In this document: piece by piece, positions 16,773-25,954 of the stretch
Position numbering within the stretch: position 1 is the first letter of the stretch
Layout: every line of letters begins with the position of its first letter
From: Flavimaribacter sp039888615
GTDB lineage: Bacteria > Pseudomonadota > Alphaproteobacteria > Rhizobiales > Rhizobiaceae
Assembly (NCBI GenBank): GCA_039888615.1
Contig: JBDQQS010000024.1
Length of the DNA: 63,316 nt
Strand: one strand, 5' to 3'
The notes under the pieces: model-generated
What the model was told of the DNA's origin: nothing
The model's input: the letters and a program-made list of their open reading frames with translations, nothing else
Databases searched by the model: none
Position numbers and translations under genes: made by a program

Positions 16773-17182
16773 ACAAGAGAACCGTGGCAGTGGGAGCCAT
16801 CGTCCTGATCGTGGGCGGTGTCGGAGCCTGGTTCCTGCCCGCGCAGGACGAGCCGGCTCGATCGTCGCAAGCCGGTACGACCGTACGCCTGCCCGATCTG
16901 GAAGGCGCTGCCGCCGATGGCGCGGACCTTTTCGCGACCAACTGCGCCGTCTGCCATGGCGAGAACGCCGCCGGCACGGATCAAGGCCCGCCATTCATCC
17001 ACCGCATCTATGAACCCAACCACCATGCGGACATGGCCTTCCAACTGGCTGTGCAGAACGGCGTGCGCGCCCACCATTGGCGGTTCGGAAATATGCCTCC
17101 CGTCGAAGGGATAAGCCAAGACGACGTCGAGAAGATCGTCGCCTATGTGCGCGCGCTGCAGCGGGCAAATGGCATCGAGTAG
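16769..17182 (+). CDS. Monoheme cytochrome c, second copy
   Basis: GTG at 16769 overlaps the cueR stop (GTGA), which fixes the start; the product is 137 aa. It has an N-terminal anchor or signal (VAVGAIVLIVGGVGAWFLPAQ), the heme motif CAVCH, and a candidate distal Met in FGNMPPVEG. The upstream anchor differs from the cytochrome at 5030 but the domain size and oxidase neighbour are the same, so it may be the electron acceptor of the following copper oxidase. Confidence 0.87.
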   Translation: MNKRTVAVGAIVLIVGGVGAWFLPAQDEPARSSQAGTTVRLPDLEGAAADGADLFATNCAVCHGENAAGTDQGPPFIHRIYEPNHHADMAFQLAVQNGVRAHHWRFGNMPPVEGISQDDVEKIVAYVRALQRANGIE

Positions 17183-17198
17183 ACAACGGAATGACGAA

Positions 17199-18590
17199 AT
17201 GGACATCACAAGAAGAACCTTGCTCTCCGGCCTTGTCGCGACCGCGGCCGCAGCGGCGCTTCCCCGCCCGTTGCATGCGCAGACGGAGGCGGCCGAAACG
17301 CTCACGGCGCATGCGGCGACTGCACGCATCGCGCCAGCCGACTATCCGGATACGGCGGTGTGGTCCTACAACGGCGCCATTCCCGGTGCTCCCATCCGGC
17401 TTCGCCAGGGAGAGCGTCTGCGGCGGCTGTTCCGCAACGAACTCGACCAGCCTGGAACTGTCCATTGGCACGGGATTCGCCTAGACAACGCGATGGACGG
17501 CGTTCCCGACCTCACCCAACCCGTCGTCGCCCCGGGTGACAGCTACCTCTACGACTTCGAGCTTCCGGATGCCGGCACCTACTGGTACCATCCGCATAAC
17601 AGGGCCTGGGAGCAGATGGCGCGCGGCCTGTCTGGCGCCCTGATTGTGGAAGAAGCAAGCGGTGCGCCGGAGGTTGATCTCGATGAGGTCTTGCTGATCG
17701 ACGACTGGCGCCTCTCCGAAGACGGGCAGATCGCCGGCGGCTTCGACGACATGCATGACTGGGCCCATGCGGGCCGCATCGGCAACTGGGTGACCGTCAA
17801 TGGCACGGGCGGCTGGCGCCGCATGGTCGCACGCAATGAGCGGATACGCCTTCGCGTCATCAATGCGGCAAACGCCAGAATTTTCAATATCGCCGCTCAG
17901 GGTCTCGAAGGCTGGGTCGTCGCGCTCGACGGCATGCCGCTGGACGCGCCCCGGCGCTTCGACCAAATCACTCTCGCCCCGGCGCAGCGCGCCGATCTCA
18001 TTGTCGACATGACCGCAACCGTTGACGAGAAGGCCTATCTCGTCGGGCTTGAGGGCAATTCAGGCTATGCACTGGCGACCTTCGATGTCGACGGCGAAGC
18101 GCATGCCGAACGGTTGCCTGCACCCAACGCCCTGCCCGCCAATCCGGTGTCTGCTCTCGGTGCGGTCAATGAGGCGCGCCGCATCGAATTGCGAATGGAA
18201 GGAGGCGCCATGGGATCAATGCGAGGCGCGACGATGTCCGGCCGTATGATGGGAATGTCCGAACTGGTGAGCGCCGGCAAGGTCTGGGCTTTCAACGGCA
18301 TGGCGGACATGCCCGATAGTCCTCTTCTCGAAGCCCGCGCGGGAGAGACAGTCAAGGTCGCCATCGTCAATGACACGGCCTGGCCGCACGCCATGCATCT
18401 GCACGGGCATCATTTCAGGCAGGTCATGCGCGACGGCACGACAGGTCCGCTGAGGGATACGCTGCTGATGGACCGTGACGAGAGTGTTGAGATTGCCTTC
18501 GTCGCCGACAATCCCGGCGATTGGCTGCTTCACTGCCACATGCTGGAACATTCCGCCGGCGGGATGATGACCTGGCTTCGTGTGACATGA
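17199..18590 (+). CDS. Multicopper oxidase, Tat-exported, intact
   Basis: I choose ATG 17199 because it begins the twin-arginine signal MDITRRTLLSGLVATAAAAA; the product is 463 aa. All motifs are present: HWHGIRLDNAMDG, YWYHPHNRAW, HAMHLHGHHF and LHCHMLEHSAGGMM. A short Met-rich stretch (MMGMSE) lies before the last domain. It lies 16 nt after the cytochrome gene in the cueR operon. It is closely related to the frameshifted gene at 7944, and so may make that copy redundant. Confidence 0.93.
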   Translation: MDITRRTLLSGLVATAAAAALPRPLHAQTEAAETLTAHAATARIAPADYPDTAVWSYNGAIPGAPIRLRQGERLRRLFRNELDQPGTVHWHGIRLDNAMDGVPDLTQPVVAPGDSYLYDFELPDAGTYWYHPHNRAWEQMARGLSGALIVEEASGAPEVDLDEVLLIDDWRLSEDGQIAGGFDDMHDWAHAGRIGNWVTVNGTGGWRRMVARNERIRLRVINAANARIFNIAAQGLEGWVVALDGMPLDAPRRFDQITLAPAQRADLIVDMTATVDEKAYLVGLEGNSGYALATFDVDGEAHAERLPAPNALPANPVSALGAVNEARRIELRMEGGAMGSMRGATMSGRMMGMSELVSAGKVWAFNGMADMPDSPLLEARAGETVKVAIVNDTAWPHAMHLHGHHFRQVMRDGTTGPLRDTLLMDRDESVEIAFVADNPGDWLLHCHMLEHSAGGMMTWLRVT

Positions 18591-18773
18591 GGTAAATCCA
18601 ACCGCACTCGGCAGCAGCCATCGATCGAAAATCCGAGCAACTCACAAATCATCCGCGATTACTCCTAAGCCGCCGGGCAGGAACGAACCGCCGTTCTCCT
18701 GACTTTGCACGCTAAGTGTTTGATCCCAGGGATTGATGGTTCATTCTTGTCATCCGAATCAAAGGAGGCACTA

Positions 18774-18842
18774 TGGGCCAGGTTCTTCATGGGAGCGCCA
18801 CGACGATAAAGGCGATCCAGTTTTCGGGGATCAGAGCATTAT
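18774..18842 (+). pseudogene. IS481-family transposase N-terminal remnant
   Basis: ATG 18774, after AAAGGAGG, gives MGQVLHGSATTIKAIQ, the typical first residues of IS481 transposases, and is cut after about 20 codons by the end of the IS3-type element starting at 18842. The 180 nt upstream (18591-18773) hold no gene I recognise. Confidence 0.6.
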
Positions 18843-18892
18843 GAACTGACCCCTTAAAGTTGGACGGTTGATTGTCTGTGGTGGTTTAAGGG

Positions 18893-19675
18893 CTAGTTTC
18901 TGTATTGTACAGGGCTCAGCCCTTTGAGTTTCAGCTTGATACGATCATGATTGTAGTAGTGGATATAGTCTTCAATTCCGGCTTGCAGCGCGATGAGACT
19001 GTCGAAGCGGTTTTGATAGAAGAACTCGGAGCTAAGGGTTGCGAAGAAGTTCTCCATGGCGGCGTTGTCGAGGCAATTTCCCTTGCGTGACATGCTCTGA
19101 CTTATGTTGCGCGCGCGCAGGATGCGCTGCCAGGCCGGCATCTGGTAGTGGCATCCCTGGTCGGAATGCAGGATCAGCCGATCATCGTCCTGTAATCGGC
19201 CCACGGCTTTGACGAGCATGGTTTCTACGAGTTTGAAGATTGGCCGTCTGGCGGTTTCGAAGGCGATGATCTCGCCGTTGTAAAGATCCATGACAGGGGA
19301 CAGATTGAGCTTTTGGCCGGCCACGCTGAACTCCGTCACGTCGGTCACCCATTTCTGATTGGCTTTCTCGGCCTTGAACTGCCGCTTGACCAGATCGGGG
19401 GCGATGCGCCCCGCCTCGCCCTTGTAGGAGCGATATTTCTTCGGCCTGACGGTCGATCGCAATCCGAGTTCGCCCATCAAATGCTGGACGGTTTTGTGAT
19501 TGACGGTCTCTCCGGCTGCGCGCAATGCAGCCGTCACCCGGCGATAGCCGTAACGGCCCCTATGCGCCACAAAGATCGACCTGATCCTGCCCTTCAGCTC
19601 GGCATGCCGGTCAGGCTGGGTTGAGGCCTTTTGCTGATAGTAGAAGGTGCTGCGAGCCAGTCCTGCAAGCTTCAA
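18893..19675 (-). CDS. IS3-family transposase OrfB (rve integrase domain)
   Basis: The 260-aa product begins MKLAGLARSTFYYQ, the usual OrfB start, and has HTH_21 (GRYGYRRVTAALRAAG) and rve domains with the catalytic acids: Asp in WVTDVTEF, Asp in LHSDQGCHY and Glu in NAAMENFFATLSSE. The frame is intact from start to stop. Without a full orfA it is probably not functional as an element, though the protein could act in trans. Confidence 0.85.
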   Translation of the reverse strand: MKLAGLARSTFYYQQKASTQPDRHAELKGRIRSIFVAHRGRYGYRRVTAALRAAGETVNHKTVQHLMGELGLRSTVRPKKYRSYKGEAGRIAPDLVKRQFKAEKANQKWVTDVTEFSVAGQKLNLSPVMDLYNGEIIAFETARRPIFKLVETMLVKAVGRLQDDDRLILHSDQGCHYQMPAWQRILRARNISQSMSRKGNCLDNAAMENFFATLSSEFFYQNRFDSLIALQAGIEDYIHYYNHDRIKLKLKGLSPVQYRN

Positions 19676-19699
19676 CAGCCCCGCAAGCGGAAAAATTGG

Positions 19700-19955
19700 C
19701 CTTAACGCCTGGACGACTTGCGCTTTTTGGGCGCTTGTTCCCGCGTTAAGGCTTCCAGCTTTTTTAGGTAGGCATTCTCCATGCGCAGATTGTTCAGTTC
19801 CGCCAGGAGTTCCTCGCGGCTCTTGGCCTCGTCGTCCACCGGGCTCTCCGCTCCAGGCGGCTTGCGTGACGTCACCAACTTCCGCGGCCTCCCTTTGCGG
19901 CGCGGAGCCAGAGCCGCCAGACCGCCGCGTTCATAACGCGCAGCCAGAACTTGGC
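19700..19955 (-). pseudogene. IS3-family OrfA, N-terminus missing
   Basis: Only the C-terminal half of OrfA is present (AARYERGGLAALAPRRKGRPRK, then a Leu-rich coiled segment ELLAELNNLRMENAYLKKL). The frame upstream of AARYERGG is not OrfA sequence: it reads IS256 transposase in another frame, so the longer open frame to 20127 is an artefact of the junction. Confidence 0.7.
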
Positions 19956-20570
19956 GCCTTCGGACTGCTTGATCCAGATGCCCAGGATCTCCTTGGCGCC
20001 ATCGGGCAGGATGCCGAGTTCGATGTAGACGGCCTTGTTTCGAACAAAGCCTTCGTCCCTGATCTTGACGCGGATGGCTTCGAAGAAGACCAGCGAATAG
20101 CAAACATCTAGCGGCCTGTTTTGCCATTCGCCAACTTCCTACAGGACGGCATCGGTGACGGCCGAGATCAGATCGGGTGACACGACGATACCGTAGAGTT
20201 CCTCCACGTGTCCACGGATCTCGCGAACCGTCATGCCGCGTGCATACATCGAGATGATTTAGTCGTCGAAATCGGGAAAGCGGCGCTGGTATTTGGCGAT
20301 CAGCTTCGGATTAAACGTGTCGGAACGATCACGCGGTATGTCCAGGCTGAGCTTCGACGTGCCGGTCAGAACCGATTTCTTCGATAAGCCGTTGCGGCGA
20401 TTGGTGCGACCATCGCCGCGTTCTTCGTCGAGATGCTCATCCAGTTCAGCGTTCAAAATGCGCTCCGACAGAGCCTTCTTCAAATCGTCGAGCAGGCTGT
20501 CCTTCGCAAAAACCTTACCCGGATCGCGTCCCGCCAGAAGCCGATCCAGTAATTCCTTCTCAATGGCCAT
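19930..20570 (-). pseudogene. IS256-family transposase remnant with two nonsense codons
   Basis: The frame from ATG 20570 encodes the IS256 N-terminus (MAIEKELLDRLL, GRTNRRNGLSKK, LDIPRDR, FPDFDD). It hits TAA near 20262, continues IISMYARGMTVREIRGHVEELYG, hits TAG after SAVTDAVL, and continues EVGEWQNRPLD to GAKFWLRVMN where it runs into the IS3 orfA. The catalytic C-terminal half is absent. The two stops replace Lys/Gln-like and Glu codons by single changes. Confidence 0.8.
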
Positions 20571-20638
20571 GTGATGATTCTCCTTTCCATCATCATGGCC
20601 TCAAGCACAAAATTCCTGACAGTCCCGTGGCCGCAAGA

Positions 20639-21205
20639 TTAGGACTCACCAAACCCAAGCCATGGTTCAAAATCTTCCCAAGTTTCATCCATTGCGTAGG
20701 TTGACGACAAGTAGGGTATGCCGAAGTGCCCAAAAACGATCGAGATCTCATTCTCCGCGTTTTCCTCACCGGATTTTGCGATTGCAGCCATGTAGAGCGC
20801 GGACACCAGTCCGCTACGATCAGCGCCAGCTTTGCAATGGATCAAGAGTGGTTTTGGAGCGTTCTCCATCAGTTGGATAAGTTCCGTTGCGCGCGCTTTG
20901 GAGAGTCGGTGGCTGGCAGACATCCGGAAATCGAAATGCTCGATACCCAGCTTTTCGGATGACGATACTTCGTTATCGTACCAGGGGGCTCCCTCTTGCG
21001 AGCCTCTGAGATTGATGACTGACTTGATGCCATATTTTTGTTTGTACGCGGCCAGGCGTTCAGGCGTGACCTGGGCGGATCGGTAAAGCTGTCCCGAAAC
21101 GACTGTGTGAAAGTTCCCGGACAATCGCTGCGCGCCCAGGAAGCCTCCACCCGCCAAGAGAAGGACAAAACCTACAACAATCAGCTTCGCTAAAACCTTT
21201 TTCAT
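20639..21205 (-). CDS. Membrane-anchored dual-specificity/tyrosine phosphatase
   Basis: The 188-aa protein has an N-terminal membrane anchor (LAKLIVVGFVLLLAGGGFLGA) and a phosphatase domain with the P-loop HCKAGADRSG (Cys-x5-Arg) and upstream general-acid region. YRSAQVTPERLAAYKQKYGIKSVINLRG is the usual start of the DSP-like fold. The fold would be periplasmic or face the membrane. It lies downstream of the PepSY gene on the same strand with a hairpin between them. The substrate is unknown. Confidence 0.85.
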   Translation of the reverse strand: MKKVLAKLIVVGFVLLLAGGGFLGAQRLSGNFHTVVSGQLYRSAQVTPERLAAYKQKYGIKSVINLRGSQEGAPWYDNEVSSSEKLGIEHFDFRMSASHRLSKARATELIQLMENAPKPLLIHCKAGADRSGLVSALYMAAIAKSGEENAENEISIVFGHFGIPYLSSTYAMDETWEDFEPWLGFGES

Positions 21206-21240
21206 TTCGACCGAATATCCAGCTAGAGTCTCAATTTGCT

Positions 21241-21261
21241 GGCGCCGGTTTGACCGGCGCC
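21241..21261. terminator. Hairpin between PepSY and phosphatase genes
   Basis: GGCGCCGGT-TTG-ACCGGCGCC is a perfect 9-bp stem with a 3-base loop, placed after the PepSY stop. There is no T-run, so it may be a terminator or an mRNA-stabilising hairpin. Confidence 0.6.
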
Positions 21262-21284
21262 AACGTGACGAGAGAATTCAAAAC

Positions 21285-21629
21285 TCAGTCATCATCTCCG
21301 TCGTAGTCACTGTCTTCGGGAATTTGCATGGTCTTTCCCGTCGATGCATCGACATAGACTTTATGCTCGGAACCGTCCTGAGCGATGATCGTCACATCGA
21401 AGAGACTATTACCCTCCTCTGCATCGAACTGGACTTCGCCAACCTTTCCCGGCTGGATGGATTGAGCCGCCTTTATGGCGTCGACGGCAGTCAGTTTGGC
21501 CGAAAGAAGAGCCTTTGCTTCTTGAACATCATGGGTCACCGTAGAGGTTTCAGCCGTAGCCGCCGTTATAGCGGCGAAGCTGGAAGCTCCGACCAGGACG
21601 CAAGTTGCGATGATTGCGGGCTTAATCAT
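21285..21629 (-). CDS. PepSY-domain periplasmic protein
   Basis: The 114-aa protein has a signal peptide (MIKPAIIATCVLVGASSFAAITAATA) and one PepSY domain (AIKAAQSIQPGKVGEVQFDAEEG ... DGSEHKVYVDASTGKTM), ending in an acidic tail, DSDYDGDDD. PepSY proteins often sit beside sensor kinases and modulate periplasmic proteases or sense signals. It is transcribed away from the DUF347 genes and TCS; the 210-bp gap probably holds both promoters. Confidence 0.85.
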   Translation of the reverse strand: MIKPAIIATCVLVGASSFAAITAATAETSTVTHDVQEAKALLSAKLTAVDAIKAAQSIQPGKVGEVQFDAEEGNSLFDVTIIAQDGSEHKVYVDASTGKTMQIPEDSDYDGDDD

Positions 21630-21838
21630 GTCTTTTCTCCTTTTCTGAATGACACCGTGTCATTTCATGCGGAGATAGATGGCAATCTCAGTTCGCCGCT
21701 TCCTTTCATCCGGGTTACAAATTTGTAAGGTCGCCGAAAGCCTCTAGAAAAGCCGTCACTCCATAACCCGAAGTATCAACGACCATGTCGAAAACCGAAC
21801 ATGGCCATGTCGCCTGCGCTCTGAAAAGGAGATGGATC

Positions 21839-22675
21839 ATGCAAAGCGTAGCATCCGCAGAACCTTCACTCGAGAAGGTTTACAATCGGGTTCCAAAGGT
21901 TACGACTGATTTCTGGATAGTCAAATTGCTAGCGGTTACAGTCGGGGAAACTGCAGCGGATCTGCTCAGTGTCGATCTCGGTCTTGGTCTGTCCGCCACG
22001 TCGGCCATCATGACTGGCTTCCTCATTGCGATACTGATTATACAGTTCTCGCAGAGGCGTTATGTTCCGGCCATCTACTGGCTTGCGGTGGTTGCAGTGA
22101 GCGTTGTCGGCACCTTGCTCACGGACAAGCTTGTCGATGATTTTGGCGTCTCTCTGGAAATCGCCACCATTGCCTTCTCGATAGCGCTGGCTGCAACATT
22201 CTACGCCTGGTATTCGGTGGAAAAAACGCTTTCAATCCATACGATATACACTCTTCGGCGAGAAGCTTTCTATTGGCTTGCGATACTGCTTACATTTGCT
22301 GTCGGCACAGCAGCAGGCGACCTTGTCGCTGAGAGTTTGGGATTGGGTTATTTTCCCGCAATGTTGCTCTATTTCGGGGTAATCGCCGTGATCGCCGGTA
22401 GTTACTATCTGTTCGGAATGAACAGTGTTCTGGCCTTCTGGCTGGCATACATCTTCACCCGGCCGTTGGGCGCGTCTCTGGGCGATTACCTGGCGCAACC
22501 GGTGGATGACACAGGTCTGGGATTCGGCACGATCACCACGAGCGCCATATTCCTTGGGCTGATCGTTGTCTTCATAACGTATATGATGCTGTCACGGGAC
22601 GGTGAGGAAACTGGACACAAAACTTCGACAAGTGACCAGATTTCCACAACCAGAGGAAAATCCTATGCAAAATAA
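21839..22675 (+). CDS. DUF347-repeat membrane protein (COG4705), first copy
   Basis: I place the start at 21839, after AAAAGGAGATGGATC. The 278-aa protein has four repeats of about 60 residues, each of the pattern FW-x-K-L-x(4)-G-E-T-x(2)-D: DFWIVKLLAVTVGETAADLL, IYWLAVVAVSVVGTLLTDKL, FYWLAILLTFAVGTAAGDLV and AFWLAYIFTRPLGASLGDYL. Two helices per repeat give eight in all. Its stop overlaps the next gene's start by 11 nt. The molecular function of the family is unknown; I see no established substrate. Confidence 0.88.
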   Translation: MQSVASAEPSLEKVYNRVPKVTTDFWIVKLLAVTVGETAADLLSVDLGLGLSATSAIMTGFLIAILIIQFSQRRYVPAIYWLAVVAVSVVGTLLTDKLVDDFGVSLEIATIAFSIALAATFYAWYSVEKTLSIHTIYTLRREAFYWLAILLTFAVGTAAGDLVAESLGLGYFPAMLLYFGVIAVIAGSYYLFGMNSVLAFWLAYIFTRPLGASLGDYLAQPVDDTGLGFGTITTSAIFLGLIVVFITYMMLSRDGEETGHKTSTSDQISTTRGKSYAK

Positions 22676-23435
22676 TCCTGAAAACTCGAGCGTCGTCAAC
22701 AAGATCGCAGAGGTCACGATCCTCTTCTGGATCCTGAAGATAATCGCGACGACCCTGGGAGAAACCACTGGTGATTTCATTTCCCAGACATTGAATCTCG
22801 GATATGTCGCCGGACTTGGAATCACCGGCGTAGCGCTGGTGTTGATATTAGCTGCGCAGATCCGCGCGGATCGCTTTCATCCCGCTCTTTTCTGGGCTGC
22901 GATCGTAGCAACGACAACAGCCGGCACGGAAGTATCCGATCTCATGGACCGGACACTGGGCCTTGGCTACACGTCAGGCTCACTGATCCTTACCGCCGGA
23001 TTGCTGATAACTTTGGCCGTTTGGTACATGCGTGACGGGAACCTGAAAGTCGATCCGATTAACCGGAAAGACGCAGAGCTGATGTTCTGGATCGCCGTGG
23101 TGTTTTCCAACAGTCTCGGAACAGCGTTCGGTGACTACCTCGTCGACGTCGCGGGCCTCGGTTACGTCAATGCCGCATTGGTCTGCACAGGTGTAATCGG
23201 CCTTGTGCTGGTACTGCACCATACAAAGGCTATGAACGACGTCATCCTGTTCTGGGTAGCCTTCATATTCACGCGGCCATTCGGCGCGACATTCGGCGAT
23301 TTCCTCACCAAGCCAATCGCGCATGGTGGCCTCGATCTGGGCACCTACAATGCATCGGCGATCTGTCTGTTGCTGATGGCAGTGCTGATAGTGGCCGCTG
23401 TGCGTTATAGGAAGCGGCTGGAAAATCGCTATTGA
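22665..23435 (+). CDS. DUF347-repeat membrane protein (COG4705), second copy
   Basis: ATG 22665 follows AGAGGAAAATCCT and overlaps the first copy's end, so the pair is probably translationally coupled. The 256-aa protein repeats the same motifs (LFWILKIIATTLGETTGDFI, LFWAAIVATTTAGTEVSDLM, MFWIAVVFSNSLGTAFGDYL, LFWVAFIFTRPFGATFGDFL). The two are paralogues. A heterodimer or hetero-oligomer is a plausible inference. Confidence 0.88.
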   Translation: MQNNPENSSVVNKIAEVTILFWILKIIATTLGETTGDFISQTLNLGYVAGLGITGVALVLILAAQIRADRFHPALFWAAIVATTTAGTEVSDLMDRTLGLGYTSGSLILTAGLLITLAVWYMRDGNLKVDPINRKDAELMFWIAVVFSNSLGTAFGDYLVDVAGLGYVNAALVCTGVIGLVLVLHHTKAMNDVILFWVAFIFTRPFGATFGDFLTKPIAHGGLDLGTYNASAICLLLMAVLIVAAVRYRKRLENRY

Positions 23436-23447
23436 CCTCCAACATAT

Positions 23448-23471
23448 CGCCGGGCTCAATCGAGCCTGGCG
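23448..23471. terminator. Hairpin between DUF347 pair and response regulator
   Basis: CGCCGGGCTC-AATC-GAGCCTGGCG forms a 10-bp stem (one G-T pair) with a 4-base loop directly after the second DUF347 stop and 17 nt before the regulator ATG. It could uncouple expression of the two pairs. Confidence 0.6.
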
Positions 23472-23487
23472 GTCAAGTTTCGGAATT

Positions 23488-24171
23488 ATGTCAGTGCGGA
23501 TATTGATCCTGGAAGATGACTTGAAGACATCGAATTATGTAAAGTCCGGATTTGAAGAAGCCGGTCACGTATGCGATGTGCTGTCGAATGGGCATGACGG
23601 ATTGTTTCAGGCAGTCCGCGAAAGCTATGACGTTGTCGTTGTCGATCGCATGCTGCCCGGAATGGACGGGATGGCGATCGTCAAGGCGATGAGAGCTGCC
23701 GGAAACCAGACACCGGTTATTTTTCTTACTTCAGTCAGCGGCGTGGACGATCGCGTCGAAGGCCTCGAGGCTGGCGCTGACGACTATCTGGTCAAACCAT
23801 TCGCGTTCTCGGAGCTGTCCGCCCGCGTCAGCGCGCTGACGCGACGCCCGTCGCTCCAGGTCGAGCAAACCGTTCTCAGGGTTCATGATCTAGAGATGGA
23901 TCTGGTCCGAAGGCGTGTAAAGCGCGCGGGTACGACAATCGAACTCCTGCCAAAGGAATTCACACTCCTGGAAGCGTTGATGCGAGCTGAAGGCCGGGTG
24001 CTCACGAGGACGATGCTTCTCGAGAAAGTCTGGGATTTTCATTTTGATCCCGAGACGAGTGTTCTGGAGACCCATGTGAGCCGACTGCGGGGAAAAATCG
24101 ATCGCCCATTCGATATTCCCTTGCTGCATACAGTTCGCAACACAGGTTACACGCTGCATGCTCCGGAGTAG
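23488..24171 (+). CDS. OmpR-family response regulator
   Basis: The 227-aa protein has a receiver domain (ILILEDD, phosphoacceptor Asp in VVVVDRMLPGMDG, Thr in IFLTS and Lys in YLVKPF) and a C-terminal winged helix (LPKEFTLLEALMRAEGRVLTRTMLLEKVWDFHFDPETSVLETHVSRLR). It should bind DNA on phosphorylation by the partner kinase. Targets are probably the adjacent PepSY/DUF347 region, but no motif was found. Confidence 0.92.
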   Translation: MSVRILILEDDLKTSNYVKSGFEEAGHVCDVLSNGHDGLFQAVRESYDVVVVDRMLPGMDGMAIVKAMRAAGNQTPVIFLTSVSGVDDRVEGLEAGADDYLVKPFAFSELSARVSALTRRPSLQVEQTVLRVHDLEMDLVRRRVKRAGTTIELLPKEFTLLEALMRAEGRVLTRTMLLEKVWDFHFDPETSVLETHVSRLRGKIDRPFDIPLLHTVRNTGYTLHAPE

Positions 24172-25510
24172 GTTGAGAAGCAGCGGTTTCAGGCTTGCAC
24201 TCTATTTTCTCCTGTATGTCCTGGCAGCCGTTGTGATTGCCGGAACCGCCGCGTTCTTCGTTATCCAGGAAGAGTTGTCCCAACGGCATGAGCGGATGGT
24301 CGACAGGGAATACACTGTACTGAGCAACATCTACTCAAGAAGCGGCGAGGACGACCTGATAGAAACTCTCGGAGTTTTGACACAGTCGTCGCGTCGGGCT
24401 GACTATGTCTACTCGCTGTCCGATCCGGACGGCGGACAGGTGATCGGCAATATTCGTCCTCCATCAGAGAGTCAATCGACCGGCGAAGTCGACTCGCAGG
24501 AATTGGGTCTGGACAGGGACTTTCGCTATTTTCTGAAAACAGGAAAAGTCGGTGAATACACGCTGACCGTTGGAAGCAGCGCAGAGGACATCAGCGAAGT
24601 TGAGGAAGTTTTCCTTCAGGGAGCCGGCTGGGCCTTCCTTGTGTTGCTTGCGATTTCATTGGCCGGCGGCGTCCTTCTTTCATCCCGGATGAACAGTCGA
24701 ATACAGGAAATACAGATCGCGATGCTCAAGGTCGCAGATGGTGATTTCCAGACCAAAGTGCCGCTGACCGGAAGCGGAGATGACGTTGACCGTATCGCGG
24801 CTTTGATCAACACCACTGTCGAGAAATTGGGGACGGTTGTGGAAATCAACAGGCGCATTACGACAGACATCGCCCACGATCTCAAGACGCCCCTGAACCG
24901 CTTGAAGATTAGCGTTGAAAAAGCAATGGAATCGCACCTGCGAGGTCAGGCGAACGATGATGAGCTCTCGGAAATAGAGAAGGATTGTCGGGTCATAATC
25001 TCGACTTTCGACGCCCTTCAGAGGATATCGCAGATTGAAGCCGGCGCTCGTCGATCCAGGTTCCGATCTACCGATATTGGCAAAGTCCTGTCCAATGTAG
25101 TGGAATTCTACTCAACCCATGCAGAAGTAGCCGGGGGGCATATTGAAGTTGAAATTGAACCGGGTATCCCCTCAGTGAGAGGTGATGACGAGCTGCTTAC
25201 GCAGCTTTTCGTGAATCTGATAGAAAACTGCCTGAAACATGCCGGCGGCGCGCCGAACATCAAGTGCCGGGTGCGTCACGCGAATGGCTTTGTCACGGCG
25301 AACTTGGATGACAACGGACCCGGAATTCCCGAACGTGAAAGAGAGAACGTGTTCAGGAGCATGTATCGGCTTGAGAAGTCTCGGACAAAGCCAGGAGCCG
25401 GCCTAGGGTTAAGCCTAGTAAAGGCGATCTGCGACCTTCACGAAGCGAAAATCACACTAAACGAAAGTGATTCGGGCGGTCTTCTGGTGTCTATCTGGCT
25501 ACCGGTGTAA
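24158..25510 (+). CDS. Membrane sensor histidine kinase
   Basis: ATG 24158 overlaps the regulator stop by 14 nt. The 450-aa protein has two membrane helices (FRLALYFLLYVLAAVVIAGTAAFFV and GWAFLVLLAISLAGGVLL) with a periplasmic sensor of about 130 residues between them, a HAMP linker (RIQEIQIAMLKVADGDFQTKV), HisKA with AHDLKTPLNRL, then the ATPase motifs NLIENCLKHA, DNGPGIP and GAGLGLSLV. The layout is that of QseC/CusS-class kinases. The sensor domain has no Met/His cluster, so I do not claim a copper signal. Confidence 0.92.
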   Translation: MLRSRLRSSGFRLALYFLLYVLAAVVIAGTAAFFVIQEELSQRHERMVDREYTVLSNIYSRSGEDDLIETLGVLTQSSRRADYVYSLSDPDGGQVIGNIRPPSESQSTGEVDSQELGLDRDFRYFLKTGKVGEYTLTVGSSAEDISEVEEVFLQGAGWAFLVLLAISLAGGVLLSSRMNSRIQEIQIAMLKVADGDFQTKVPLTGSGDDVDRIAALINTTVEKLGTVVEINRRITTDIAHDLKTPLNRLKISVEKAMESHLRGQANDDELSEIEKDCRVIISTFDALQRISQIEAGARRSRFRSTDIGKVLSNVVEFYSTHAEVAGGHIEVEIEPGIPSVRGDDELLTQLFVNLIENCLKHAGGAPNIKCRVRHANGFVTANLDDNGPGIPERERENVFRSMYRLEKSRTKPGAGLGLSLVKAICDLHEAKITLNESDSGGLLVSIWLPV

Positions 25511-25954
25511 GTATCGTGGTATATGGCCCAGGTCTCATGCGGTCTAATGTCGATCGCTCCACAATGTCCGTGAATGACGATTCGTCCATTATTGAAAGTA
25601 CATGTCGATGGTGGCGCTCCTGCAGTGAGCCAATTTTTTACCGCCGGGAGTTGCAATTTTCCGAACTTGTCACGACGGCGGGCTGGTGAGGTGTTTAGAT
25701 CCTTCCAAGTAGTGTGCTCGTATTATCTGACCAATAGGCGCCCAAGGCAGCACGCGATGGCCCAAGAGGATGGTGCTCCACTTGTATCCGGTTGGAGCCT
25801 CGCTCCCCACCATAATCCCGATTCACGGTCGCCAAACGGCTGCTGGCAAGCGCTGTACCAAACTACAACTCGGCGTATGTTTGGTTGCCCTCTCTACGCA
25901 CGGTATCCGCACTTGCATTCAACTGCTTGTCGGCAGATGAGCTGTCTTAATTGG
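25511..25954. other. 444-nt stretch with no recognised gene
   Basis: No frame here shows a recognisable domain or good ribosome site. A 135-codon open frame at 25574 on the plus strand has a mixed composition and no start signal and is probably chance. The right part may be more decayed IS110 sequence. Confidence 0.4.

Larger units (their letters stand above)
18842..19955 (-). mobile_element. IS3-family (IS150-like) element, 5'-truncated
   Basis: TGAACTGACCCCTTAAAGTTGG at 18842 matches the end of IS150-type elements. OrfB is complete but the other end, including the start of orfA, is missing and is joined directly to an IS256 remnant near 19940, so the element cannot move on its own. Confidence 0.75.

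Noticed and set aside
19702..20127. 141-codon frame as a full OrfA
   Set aside because: Its N-terminal part is IS256 sequence read in the wrong frame; only the C-terminal half is OrfA.
24158..25510. Calling the sensor kinase CusS
   Set aside because: The periplasmic domain lacks Met/His clusters and its neighbours are DUF347 proteins, not copper genes.
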